From Spirosoma lacussanchae (GTDB lineage: Bacteria; Bacteroidota; Bacteroidia; Cytophagales; Spirosomataceae), in NCBI RefSeq assembly GCF_005870035.1, contig NZ_SWJG01000005.1, positions 62,001 to 126,000 on the forward strand: 64,000 nucleotides of DNA. Reading direction: 5' to 3'. The notes under the pieces are model-generated. The model was not told where the DNA came from. It saw only the letters and a program-made list of their open reading frames with translations, and searched no databases. Shown here one piece after another: positions 1-7,453 of this stretch; the first letter of the stretch is position 1; each line of letters starts with the position of its first letter. A program made the translations under genes and the position numbers.

Positions 1-264
1 GCGTTCGCTGGCCCGCACGTACAGGCTCACTTCGGCAACACCGCCGTATACGCAACGGCCCGATACGCCGGAGAGCAGCGCATAGCCAACGAGCGTGCCG
101 CCCTGCTCCGCAACCAGCTGGGGAGCCGACAGGTAGTGCTGGGCCATTACATCGGGTGGGGGCGCTTTTGTCTCGAACGTAGCGTGGCCGGTGTCGATAC
201 CCTGTTGGTAGATGTCGGCCAGGGCGGGCCAGTCGGCGGGCTGTACGGGTCGGATGAGTAGCAT
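1..264 (-). CDS. GNAT N-acetyltransferase, phosphinothricin-acetyltransferase-like (partial, 3' end outside window)
   Basis: Only the first 88 codons are present; the gene runs off the left edge. The translated N-terminus starts MLLIRPVQPADWPALADIY and continues with GIDTGHATFET, which matches the beta1-alpha1 region of the PAT/bar-type GNAT acetyltransferases (usually IRPA...D...I..IYN.GI..G.ATFE). A second recognisable piece is VGYALLSGVSGR followed by VYGGVAEVSLYV, the beta4 strand that precedes the acetyl-CoA loop; the loop itself is missing. The family acetylates small amines with acetyl-CoA in the cytoplasm; the substrate cannot be told here. It is transcribed away from the cbb3 oxidase operon, so the 200 bp between them must hold two divergent promoters. 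Family assignment is good; substrate unknown. Confidence 0.85.
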   Translation of the reverse strand, partial: MLLIRPVQPADWPALADIYQQGIDTGHATFETKAPPPDVMAQHYLSAPQLVAEQGGTLVGYALLSGVSGRCVYGGVAEVSLYVRASER

Positions 265-468
265 AAACACATGTAAGGAAAGTAGGTGACGGGCGGGTAG
301 GCTAAAGATAACGATTCTCTAAGGGATCGCAAGAAGGCAATACTAGCTGATTACCACTTCACAAGTGCGCGAGCCCCCAGCTGAATTTAATCAGCCCGAT
401 GTCTGATCAATCTCATCGTTGACCCGGTCAGCGACACTCACTTTTGTGACTGTCAAACGCCAATGGGT

Positions 469-717
469 ATGTCAGTTCTCTTTTTTATGATCGGAATTAG
501 TCTGTTGATGGCCCTGGGGTTTCTGGGTGCTTTTGTCTGGTCGATGCGTACCGGACAGCAGGACGATCTGTATACACCGTCAATGCGGATGCTGCTCGAC
601 GACGCCCCGCCCGACCAACCGGCCGCGTCGGGTACCAAAAGCCCACTGCCCGCTGCGTCCCTGACGCCCAGCCCTACCTGTCGGATTACCTCTAAAATCA
701 CCGTTACTGCCGTATGA
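469..717 (+). CDS. ccoS: cbb3-type cytochrome oxidase assembly protein CcoS
   Basis: Small single-pass membrane protein required for cofactor insertion during maturation of cbb3 oxidase. The sequence has one N-terminal membrane helix (SVLFFMIGISLLMALGFLGAF) followed by WSMRTGQQDDLYTPSMRML, the typical CcoS pattern of a Trp, a GQ-DD turn and TP-x2-R. The C-terminal 30 residues are Pro/Ala-rich and poorly conserved. An in-frame ATG lies two codons upstream (463), but the family begins M-S-V-L, so the second ATG was chosen. Its stop overlaps the start of ccoNO (ATGA), so the two are translationally coupled. ccoS often follows the copper ATPase gene ccoI, but here it is the first gene of the operon. 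Confidence 0.93.
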   Translation: MSVLFFMIGISLLMALGFLGAFVWSMRTGQQDDLYTPSMRMLLDDAPPDQPAASGTKSPLPAASLTPSPTCRITSKITVTAV

Positions 718-2939
718 ACGCTACGACGAACCAACCCCCTCTGATCATCTCTCCCGATAGGTCGGCTATTGGGCAGCCCCCGCCGGGGGAGCACCGCCCA
801 GGCCAGCCACCTGTGGCCGAGCGATTTACCTACGACAATGCCATTGTCCGCAATTTTGCCGTGGCCACCATTATCTGGGGGGTTATTGGTATGCTGGTGG
901 GCGTCATCGTGGCTACGCAGCTGTTTGCGCCAGCCGCCAACCTGGGTAACCAGTATACTACCTTCGGGCGTATCCGGCCGCTGCATACCAACGCCGTCAT
1001 TTTCGCCTTTGTCGGCAATGCCATTTTCATGGGCGTTTACTACTCCCTGCAACGGCTCTGCAAAGCGCGTATGTTCTCCGATCTGCTCAGCAAGCTTCAC
1101 TTCTGGGGCTGGCAGCTGATTATTCTGTCGGCGGTGGCAACGCTGCCCCTCGGCATCACGACCTCCAAGGAGTACGCCGAGCTGGAATGGCCCATCGATA
1201 TTGCCATTACGCTGATCTGGGTGGTGTTTGGGATCAACATGTTCGGTACCATCATCAAACGGCGCGAGCGGCACCTCTACGTGGCCATCTGGTTCTACAT
1301 CGCCACCTTCGTAACCATTGCCGTGCTGCACATCGTGAACTCGATGGAGATGCCCGTTACGTTCCTCAAAAGTTACTCGCTCTATGCCGGTGTGCAGGAT
1401 GCGCTGGTGCAGTGGTGGTATGGGCATAATGCCGTAGCGTTCTTCCTGACAACGCCGTATCTGGGTATGATGTATTACTTCCTGCCCAAAATGGCCAACC
1501 GGCCCGTGTACTCGTACAAACTGTCGATTCTGCACTTCTGGGCGCTGATTTTTATTTACATCTGGGCCGGTCCGCACCACCTGCTGTACAGCTCGCTGCC
1601 CGACTGGGCCCAATCGCTGGGGGTAGTGTTTTCGATCATGCTCATCGCACCGTCGTGGGGCGGTATGATCAACGGGCTGCTGACCCTGCGCGGGGCCTGG
1701 GATAAGGTTCGTGAAGATGCCATCCTGAAGTTCATGGTCGTCGGGCTGACCGCCTACGGGATGGCCACCTTCGAAGGTCCCATGCTGTCGCTCAAGAACG
1801 TCAACGCGATTGCGCACTTTACCGACTGGATCGTGGCTCACGTACACGTTGGGGCCCTGGGCTGGAACGGCTTCCTGACGTTTGCCATGCTGTACTGGCT
1901 CATCCCGCGTATGTATCACACCCCGCTGCATTCCAAGCGTCTGCTCAACCTCCACTTCTGGATCGGCACGCTCGGTATTCTGTTCTATGCGGTGCCTATG
2001 TACATCTCAGGGTTCACCCAGGGTATGATGTGGAAAGAGTTTACGCCGGAGAGCACGCTACGGTACAGTAACTTCCTCGAAACAACGCTGCAGCTGTTGC
2101 CCATGCACCGGATGCGGGCCATCGGCGGAACGTTCTACCTGGCCGGGGCGATCATCATGGCCTACAACCTCTTCAAGACCATGGCCGCTGGTACCCTTAC
2201 CGCCAACGAACCCGCCGAAGCCATGGCCCTGCCCAAAGCCTATACGCCAACGGGTGGCGATACCTTCTGGCACCGCTCGCTGGAGCGCAAGCCGTTCCCG
2301 CTGCTGGTTGGCTCGCTGGTGGTGATCCTGATCGGGTCGCTGATCGAGCTGATTCCGACCTTCATGGTCGAGAGCAATGTGCCCACTATCGTGGCGGTGC
2401 AGCCTTACACGGCGCTCGAAGTGGAAGGGCGCGATCTGTACATCCGTGAGGGGTGCGTCGGTTGCCACAGCCAGCTGGTTCGTCCGTTCCGCTCCGAAAC
2501 CGAGCGCTACGGCGAGTACTCCAAAGCGGGCGAGTTCGTATATGACCACCCGTTTTTGTGGGGTAGTAAGCGAACCGGACCTGACCTCCACCGCGAAGGC
2601 AGCAAATACCCCGACTCCTGGCACTACCACCACATGCGTGACCCGGAATCGATGTCGCCGGGGTCTATCATGCCGCCCTACCCCTGGCTGCTCGAACAAA
2701 AGCTGAACGTGGCCAGCACCTCTGCCAAACTCAAAGCCCTGCAAAGCGTAGGCGTGCCCTATGACGACGTAACCGTTCGTTACGCGGACGAAGACCTCAA
2801 AAAACAGGCTGCCGAGGTCAGCAGCCGACTCGCTAAAGACGGCATCAAGGTACCCGCCGACCGCGAAATCATAGCCCTCATTGCCTACCTGCAACGCCTG
2901 GGCACCGACATCAAAAAAGCAGAAACCGCTGTAAAGTGA
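714..2939 (+). CDS. ccoNO: cbb3-type cytochrome c oxidase, fused subunits I and II (CcoN-CcoO)
   Basis: Catalytic core of the high-affinity terminal oxidase, which reduces O2 to water and pumps protons in the inner membrane. Residues about 35-500 form the 12-helix heme-copper subunit I: the low-spin heme His is in HTNAVIFAF, the Cu-B ligands are in WYGHNAVAFF and AGPHHLLYSS, and the heme b3/b His pair is in DWIVAHVHVGALGWNGF. After a linker and one more membrane helix (about 545-565), residues 570-741 are a CcoO monoheme cytochrome c domain with C581-V-G-C584-H585 and probable axial Met653 in GSIMPPYPW. Fusion of N and O is usual in Bacteroidota. It overlaps ccoS by 4 bp and is followed by a hairpin repeat, then ccoQ. 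Confidence 0.97.
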   Translation: MNATTNQPPLIISPDRSAIGQPPPGEHRPGQPPVAERFTYDNAIVRNFAVATIIWGVIGMLVGVIVATQLFAPAANLGNQYTTFGRIRPLHTNAVIFAFVGNAIFMGVYYSLQRLCKARMFSDLLSKLHFWGWQLIILSAVATLPLGITTSKEYAELEWPIDIAITLIWVVFGINMFGTIIKRRERHLYVAIWFYIATFVTIAVLHIVNSMEMPVTFLKSYSLYAGVQDALVQWWYGHNAVAFFLTTPYLGMMYYFLPKMANRPVYSYKLSILHFWALIFIYIWAGPHHLLYSSLPDWAQSLGVVFSIMLIAPSWGGMINGLLTLRGAWDKVREDAILKFMVVGLTAYGMATFEGPMLSLKNVNAIAHFTDWIVAHVHVGALGWNGFLTFAMLYWLIPRMYHTPLHSKRLLNLHFWIGTLGILFYAVPMYISGFTQGMMWKEFTPESTLRYSNFLETTLQLLPMHRMRAIGGTFYLAGAIIMAYNLFKTMAAGTLTANEPAEAMALPKAYTPTGGDTFWHRSLERKPFPLLVGSLVVILIGSLIELIPTFMVESNVPTIVAVQPYTALEVEGRDLYIREGCVGCHSQLVRPFRSETERYGEYSKAGEFVYDHPFLWGSKRTGPDLHREGSKYPDSWHYHHMRDPESMSPGSIMPPYPWLLEQKLNVASTSAKLKALQSVGVPYDDVTVRYADEDLKKQAAEVSSRLAKDGIKVPADREIIALIAYLQRLGTDIKKAETAVK

Positions 2940-2940
2940 G

Positions 2941-3046
2941 TGATGAGCGATGAATGATAAGCGATGAGCGTCACCGTGGTCCGTGTCCCCACCGGGACGC
3001 GTAGTCGGACCACCCATTCATCGCTCATCACTCCTCACTCATCACT
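2941..3046. repeat. intra-operon hairpin repeat with 29-bp dispersed core
   Basis: Immediately after the ccoNO stop lies a nested inverted repeat. The outer arms are built from GATGAGCGATGA-like units (2942-2971) opposed by TCATCGCTCATCACT-like units (3017-3046). The inner part, 2976-3013, is itself palindromic (GTGGTCCG ... CGGACCAC). Positions 2985-3013 on the minus strand match repeats at 33200-33228 and 61939-61960. There is no T-run, so it is not a standard terminator; it lies between two genes of one operon. Confidence 0.8.
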
Positions 3047-3061
3047 AAAAAATCGACTGCC

Positions 3062-3232
3062 ATGTTCAAGCAATTCATTGACAAGATTCCCGGGGCCGAC
3101 GTCTACATGGTCGCTTCGTTTCTGACCTTCTTCGTCTTTTTCGTATTGGTGGGGCTGTATCTGTGGCGGGTCGACAAAGGCCATATGGGACAGATGAGCC
3201 GCCTGCCGTTCGATGATTCTCCCACCGATTAA
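3062..3232 (+). CDS. ccoQ: cbb3 oxidase small subunit CcoQ-like
   Basis: A 56-residue single-pass membrane protein between ccoNO and ccoP. It begins MFKQFIDKIPGADVYM, has one hydrophobic helix (residues about 17-35, VASFLTFFVFFVLVGLYLW) and a short charged C-terminus ending SPTD. Position, size and a single helix fit CcoQ/FixQ, the non-catalytic subunit that stabilises CcoP in the complex. Sequence similarity alone is weak in this family, so the call rests mainly on context. Confidence 0.8.
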   Translation: MFKQFIDKIPGADVYMVASFLTFFVFFVLVGLYLWRVDKGHMGQMSRLPFDDSPTD

Positions 3233-3245
3233 CCGACTGTATTCC

Positions 3246-4085
3246 ATGAACCTGCATTCTATTTTACTGGCTGCCGATCCGGGAAAATCCATCTGGAGCC
3301 TCCAGACCGGCGAAGAGCTCGTACTCCTTGTCGTGGTTATTTTGCTGCTGACCGGTATGGTTATCGTCGGCGTGGTGGCCCTGTATCTGCTGCTGACCCT
3401 GCGGAAGATGGTAACGCCACCGGCCGCCACCCAGCCCCGCGATACGCGTACGCTCTGGCAGCGCTTCACCGGCCTGCACGCACTCAGTCAGGAGAAAGAC
3501 CTGATGATGGACCATGCCTATGACGATATTCACGAACTCGACAATCCCACTCCGCCCTGGTTCATGGGCCTGTTCTACGGGACGATCGCCTTCGGGGTCG
3601 TATACCTGCTCATCTTCCACGTTATCGGTACCGGCGATCTGCAAACGGCCGAGTATACGCAGGAAGTAGCCCTGGCCGACCGGCAACGCGACGCGTACAT
3701 CAAAAAAGTAGCAGGCTCGATCAACGAAAATACGGTGGCCGTAGTCGGTGATGCCAAATCGCTCGACGCGGGCAAGGCGGTATTCATGCAAAGCTGCGTA
3801 GCCTGCCACGGGCAGCAGGGGCAGGGGGGCGTGGGACCTAACCTCACCGACGAATACTGGCTGCACGGCGGTTCTGTAAAGGCTATTTTCCATACCATCA
3901 ACGAAGGCGTGCCCGAGAAAGGAATGATGTCCTGGAAGAAGCAGCTTAACCCGTTACAGGTGCAGCAGGTAGCCAGCTTCATCTTATCCCTGCAGGGTAC
4001 CAAACCGGCGGGCGCTAAAGAACCACAGGGCGACAAAGAAGCTCCCGCTGCCGCCCCCGCCGATAAACTGGCAACCCGGTACTAA
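3246..4085 (+). CDS. ccoP: cbb3-type cytochrome c oxidase subunit III (CcoP), single-heme form
   Basis: Membrane-anchored cytochrome c that passes electrons to the CcoNO core. The chosen start (MNLHSILLA) lies 13 bp past the ccoQ stop; a longer reading from 3213 would overlap ccoQ and adds residues unlike the family. There are two hydrophobic segments, residues about 22-50 and 103-124. The N-terminal FixP-type region contains HDIHELDNPTPPWF-like sequence (D-x-I-x-E-L-D-N-P-x-P-P-W), the standard CcoP signature. Only one c-type heme site is present, C184-V-A-C187-H188, with Met227/228 as likely axial ligand; classical proteobacterial CcoP has two. The C-terminus is Pro/Ala/Lys-rich. Confidence 0.94.
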   Translation: MNLHSILLAADPGKSIWSLQTGEELVLLVVVILLLTGMVIVGVVALYLLLTLRKMVTPPAATQPRDTRTLWQRFTGLHALSQEKDLMMDHAYDDIHELDNPTPPWFMGLFYGTIAFGVVYLLIFHVIGTGDLQTAEYTQEVALADRQRDAYIKKVAGSINENTVAVVGDAKSLDAGKAVFMQSCVACHGQQGQGGVGPNLTDEYWLHGGSVKAIFHTINEGVPEKGMMSWKKQLNPLQVQQVASFILSLQGTKPAGAKEPQGDKEAPAAAPADKLATRY

Positions 4086-4167
4086 TGCAGCCAGCTCCAG
4101 CGAGGCCCGCGCGTGACAGAATAGGCATCAGCGCCGGTCAGTAATCCATACTTCAGCCGCTCCTTCC

Positions 4168-5652
4168 ATGGTAACTCAACAAACGCCCGTCGACGATTAT
4201 TTCCGGTCCCATCTACCCAATCAGTACGAACAGGGCGGGCGGAAATGGCTCTACCCCCGCGCTACGTCGGGGTGGTATACGCGCTGGCGTACGGCGGTAG
4301 CGATTGTGCTGCTGCTGGCTCTGCTGGCGGGGCCGTTTGTCTGGGTCGATGGGCATCCGTTGTTTCTGTTCAACATACTCGAACGGCGGTTTATCTTTTT
4401 CGGGGTGACGTTCTGGCCGCAGGATTTCTACCTGGTAGCCATCGGGCTGATCACGTTTATTGTCTTCGTAACGCTCTTTACGGTCGTATATGGCCGCGTG
4501 TTCTGCGGCTGGGCCTGCCCGCAGACCATTTTTATGGAGATGGTATTCCGCCGGATAGAAAGCTGGATCGAAGGCGATTTCAAAGCCCGCCAGCGGCTCG
4601 ACGCCGGTCCCTGGACTGCCGAAAAAATGCTGAAGAAGACCGCCAAGCATGCCCTGTTTTTCCTGATTTCGTTCGTCATCGGCAATACGTTTCTGGCCTA
4701 CATCATCGGCCGTGACCAGTGGCTGACCCTGATTACCGACAGGCCTTCGCAACACTGGGCCGGCCTGACCGCCATGCTGGCTTTTACGGGCGTCTTTTAT
4801 GCCGTTTTTGCCTACCTGCGCGAAATCGTCTGTACAACCATTTGCCCATACGGCCGCCTTCAAAGTGTGCTGCTCGATAAACACTCCCTCGTGGTGGCCT
4901 ACGACTATGTTCGGGGCGAACCGCGCGGCAAGAAGCAACGGGAGCAGATAACACAGGATACGGGGTCTGGGGGAGGGCGTCTGGAGCCGCCTGTGGTAGC
5001 CGCCCACGCTTCTGCTCCGCGCCCCCTGCCCCAGACCCCCAAAGGCGATTGTGTCGACTGCAAGCTGTGCGTACAGGTATGCCCAACAGGGATCGATATC
5101 CGGAATGGCACGCAGATGGAATGTATCAACTGCACCGCCTGTATGGATGCCTGCGACGAGGTGATGCACCGGATCGACCGGCCGCAGGGCCTGATTCGGA
5201 TGGATTCGCTGACGGGCATCGAAACCCGCGAGCCGTTTCGGTCTACGACGCGTATCAAAGCCTATTCGGGCGTGCTGCTGGCCTTGCTGGCGGTACTCGG
5301 CGGTCTGCTGGGTACCCGTCCGGCCCTCGATACAACGGTATTGCGGGCGCCGGGTCAACTGTTTCAGCGCGAGGCAAACGGACGAGTTGCCAACCTGTAT
5401 TCGGTAGAGGTGATCAATAAAACCTACCAGCCGATGCCCGTACGGTTTCGGTTGAGCCATCCGGCCGCCCGGCTGCGGTTCGTACAGCCCCTGGCAGCGG
5501 TACGGCCCGGCGAGCTAACCAAAACCATGTTTTTTATCACCCTGCCCGAAACCGCCATTCGGCAAAGCAACACGCCCCTGACAATCGACATCCTGTCGGG
5601 CAACACCCTCATCGACCAGGTCGAAACCAACTTCCTGGGACCGGAGCATTGA
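4168..5652 (+). CDS. ccoG: cytochrome c oxidase accessory protein CcoG (FixG/RdxA family)
   Basis: Polytopic inner-membrane ferredoxin-like protein involved in copper handling for cbb3 oxidase assembly. Membrane helices fall near residues 45-65, 90-110, 165-185 and 200-220. FCGWACPQTIFMEMVFRRIE is a family hallmark. Two [4Fe-4S] motifs follow at about 294-335: C-x2-C-x2-C-x3-C-P (CVDCKLCVQVCPTG) and CINCTACMDACDEVM. A last helix at about 370-385 precedes a FixG-type Ig-like domain to the C-terminus. Residues about 265-292, just before the first cluster, are a Gly/Pro/Ala-rich insert that corresponds exactly to an in-frame DNA palindrome (4962-5039); usual family members have only a short linker there. 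Confidence 0.95.
   Translation: MVTQQTPVDDYFRSHLPNQYEQGGRKWLYPRATSGWYTRWRTAVAIVLLLALLAGPFVWVDGHPLFLFNILERRFIFFGVTFWPQDFYLVAIGLITFIVFVTLFTVVYGRVFCGWACPQTIFMEMVFRRIESWIEGDFKARQRLDAGPWTAEKMLKKTAKHALFFLISFVIGNTFLAYIIGRDQWLTLITDRPSQHWAGLTAMLAFTGVFYAVFAYLREIVCTTICPYGRLQSVLLDKHSLVVAYDYVRGEPRGKKQREQITQDTGSGGGRLEPPVVAAHASAPRPLPQTPKGDCVDCKLCVQVCPTGIDIRNGTQMECINCTACMDACDEVMHRIDRPQGLIRMDSLTGIETREPFRSTTRIKAYSGVLLALLAVLGGLLGTRPALDTTVLRAPGQLFQREANGRVANLYSVEVINKTYQPMPVRFRLSHPAARLRFVQPLAAVRPGELTKTMFFITLPETAIRQSNTPLTIDILSGNTLIDQVETNFLGPEH
4962..5039. repeat. palindromic element inserted in frame within ccoG
   Basis: The left arm GGGGTCTGGGGGAGGGCG (4962-4979) is the near-perfect reverse complement of the right arm at 5020-5039 (CGCCCC-CTGCCCCAGACCCC), enclosing about 40 bp. 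The element keeps the reading frame and encodes the Gly-rich/Pro-rich linker of CcoG (residues about 265-292). This arrangement resembles the Rickettsia palindromic elements that insert inside genes; whether this one belongs to a family in this genome is not known from the window. Confidence 0.75.
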
Positions 5653-5735
5653 GTGAATGGGTGATTGAGTGAATGAGTGAATAGACGGGCACGGCGCAGA
5701 CATACACTCAATCGCCAACTCGCTTAATCACTCAA
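5649..5735. repeat. intra-operon hairpin repeat between ccoG and ccoH
   Basis: After the ccoG stop, the units GAGTGAATGGGTGATTGAGTG (in parts, 5650-5678) oppose CACTCAATC...ATCACTCAA (5705-5735). The arms are built from short GAGTGA-type repeats, like the arms at 2941-3046 and 47701-47788. No T-run follows. It sits inside the oxidase operon, so an RNA-processing or stability role is more likely than termination; this is inference. Confidence 0.65.
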
Positions 5736-5766
5736 CGAAACATTGACTCAAAAAATACCTACCAAT

Positions 5767-6189
5767 ATGAACTGGGGAAAAGCGATTGTACTTGTTTTTA
5801 TTCTGTTTGCCGGCTTTATCGGCACGATGGTATTTCGGATGAGTCGCCAGCGCATCGATCTGGTGCGCGACGATTATTATCAGGACGAAATCGCCTATCA
5901 GCAACATATCGACCGCGTAGCGCGCACGGCTCATCTCAAGCAGGGCCCTGTGTTGCAGATTGACCATGTCCGGCAACAGCTCGCCCTCCGGCTGCCATCG
6001 GGCTGGACGCAGGGCCAGCTGACGTTTTACCGCCCGGCCGACCGGACGCAGGACCGGACCCTTACGCTCAGCCCCGGCCAGCAGACCGTGTCTACGGCAG
6101 ACCTGGGCAGCGGGCGCTGGCGGGCTCAGTTCAGCTGGTCGGCCAACGGACAGACCTTCTATCACGAACAGTCCTTTACCAAACCCTGA
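5767..6189 (+). CDS. ccoH: FixH family protein (CcoH), cbb3 oxidase assembly
   Basis: Single-pass protein of the FixH/CcoH family, needed for stable cbb3 oxidase assembly. The chosen ATG gives MNWGKAIVLVFILFAGFIGTM, an N-terminal membrane helix, followed by LVRDDYYQDEIAYQQHIDRVARTAHLKQ, the family's conserved charged stretch in which D-x-Y-Y precedes the periplasmic beta-rich domain. A TTG codon eight residues upstream (5743) is possible but lies next to the hairpin repeat and adds nothing family-like. The stop overlaps the next start (TGATG), so it is translationally coupled to the TauE/SafE-like gene. Confidence 0.92.
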   Translation: MNWGKAIVLVFILFAGFIGTMVFRMSRQRIDLVRDDYYQDEIAYQQHIDRVARTAHLKQGPVLQIDHVRQQLALRLPSGWTQGQLTFYRPADRTQDRTLTLSPGQQTVSTADLGSGRWRAQFSWSANGQTFYHEQSFTKP

Positions 6190-6893
6190 TGGCTATTACC
6201 TGGATACTGGCAGCTCTCACAACGGGCCTGGTAGGAAGCCTCCACTGCGTCGGTATGTGTGGACCACTGGCTATGGCGCTACCCGTTGGTCGGTTGCCCG
6301 TAGCTCGCCGGGGGCTGGGTATCGGTCTCTATCATCTGGCGCGGGTTAGTGCCTATGCTGGCATTGGGCTTGTAGTTGGGAGTGTCGGGCAGGGCCTGTT
6401 GCTGCTGAATCTACAGCGGCCTGTGTCCATCGGGGCCGGGCTGTTTCTGGTGGTCTGGACAATGGTGGCCCGGGGTAAATTCGGCAGTCTGTCGGGTCGA
6501 CTGCCATCCCGATGGCTGGTTGGCTCCATGGCGCGCTTTCTGCACGAGCCGTCGCTGCGGGCGTTTGCCGCCCTGGGTTTGCTGAACGGGTTACTGCCGT
6601 GCGGATTCGTATACGTAGCCTTGGCGGGCGCTGTCGTCACCGGCAACGTAGGGCAGGGGGCGCTTTACATGATCCTGTTCGGGGCCGGTACGGTACCGGC
6701 TCTGCTGGCTGTTCGGTCCATTCCGGCATTGTTTCCGGTTGGGCTGCGTCAGCGCTTTGTTCGGATCATACCGCTGGCCACGCTCGCACTGGGCGTTTTG
6801 CTGGTTGTGCGCGGGGTCTACGTAGCCCCGCCCGCCAGCCCCGATCAGCCGCCTATTCCACTTTGCCACGGTAAAACGACGTCGGCGAAATAA
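6189..6893 (+). CDS. sulfite exporter TauE/SafE (DsbD_2/UreH-like) family membrane protein
   Basis: Six-helix membrane protein of the family annotated as TauE/SafE or UreH/DsbD_2-like. The first helix carries GSLHCVGMCGPLAMAL with Cys20 and Cys24, and the half-repeat NGLLPCGFVYVALAGA carries another Cys; these GxLHCxGMCGP and LPCG motifs typify members found in cbb3 oxidase gene clusters, where they are thought to take part in copper or thiol transport for oxidase maturation. The start overlaps the ccoH stop and this is the last gene of the oxidase operon. The transported substrate is inference from context. Confidence 0.88.
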   Translation: MAITWILAALTTGLVGSLHCVGMCGPLAMALPVGRLPVARRGLGIGLYHLARVSAYAGIGLVVGSVGQGLLLLNLQRPVSIGAGLFLVVWTMVARGKFGSLSGRLPSRWLVGSMARFLHEPSLRAFAALGLLNGLLPCGFVYVALAGAVVTGNVGQGALYMILFGAGTVPALLAVRSIPALFPVGLRQRFVRIIPLATLALGVLLVVRGVYVAPPASPDQPPIPLCHGKTTSAK

Positions 6894-6944
6894 GGTGCCG
6901 ACCAGATGCCCGGTCAGCCTAGCGAAAGCAGCACCGGTTCATTC

Positions 6945-7271
6945 TCAGAACGAGTTTACGTTTTGGAGCAGACCGGGCAGGGCGGCCATCACATCGGTTG
7001 AGCAGACGCCCTCTTTCCGCCAGTACTCAATGCCACGCCGAACGAGAACAAAAGCCGGGAGCTGCTGCAGGTTGAAACTTTTAACGACCTCCGGATGCAG
7101 CGACTCGTCTACTTTTAAAATCCGTACGGTGCTGGGCAGCAGTTGCTGAAGCCGGGCCGTGAGCAACATCCGTTCCTGATACACCTCCGGCGAACTGGCC
7201 GTCGGTAAGAAACACAGCAACACCGCTGTGCTGGCCGGAATAAGAAGGGGAGAAGTGCGGTTCGCTTCCAT
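6945..7271 (-). CDS. thioredoxin-fold protein lacking the CXXC active site
   Basis: A 108-residue protein whose pattern fits a thioredoxin fold: a beta strand (TAVLLCFLPTASSPEVYQERM), a helix (LLTARLQQLLPS), a strand (VRILKVDES), a helix (PEVVKSFNLQQL), then the cis-proline turn QLPAFVLVRRG and WRKEGVCSTD. In ordinary thioredoxins the CXXC would follow the first strand, but here it is replaced by TASS, so disulfide exchange by the usual mechanism is not expected. Similar CXXC-less proteins are common in Cytophagales. It is convergent with the oxidase operon and divergent from the PAS kinase gene. Its role is unknown. Confidence 0.8.
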   Translation of the reverse strand: MEANRTSPLLIPASTAVLLCFLPTASSPEVYQERMLLTARLQQLLPSTVRILKVDESLHPEVVKSFNLQQLPAFVLVRRGIEYWRKEGVCSTDVMAALPGLLQNVNSF

Positions 7272-7453
7272 ACAGGTACGGACATTGGTCGGGCCAGCGC
7301 GCAGCCGAAAAAATTTATGTAAAAATGGTATTGTTACCAGCAGGTAGGTATGACGACTATCAGAATAGAAGTTGATTTTTGCTGGAGCAGCGGCTGTCTA
7401 TAAAGTAAAAAAGACAATACCAGCCGTTATGCTACAAACCAGCCCGTTGTCTC

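Noticed and set aside
398..410. Possible FNR/Crp-type box before ccoS (GAT-gtctg-ATC)
   Set aside because: The half-sites are five bases apart instead of four and the outer T/A bases do not match.
453..1955. 500-codon open frame on the minus strand opposite ccoNO
   Set aside because: It is the shadow of the oxidase gene in a GC-rich sequence; composition is His/Gln/Gly-rich with no domain.
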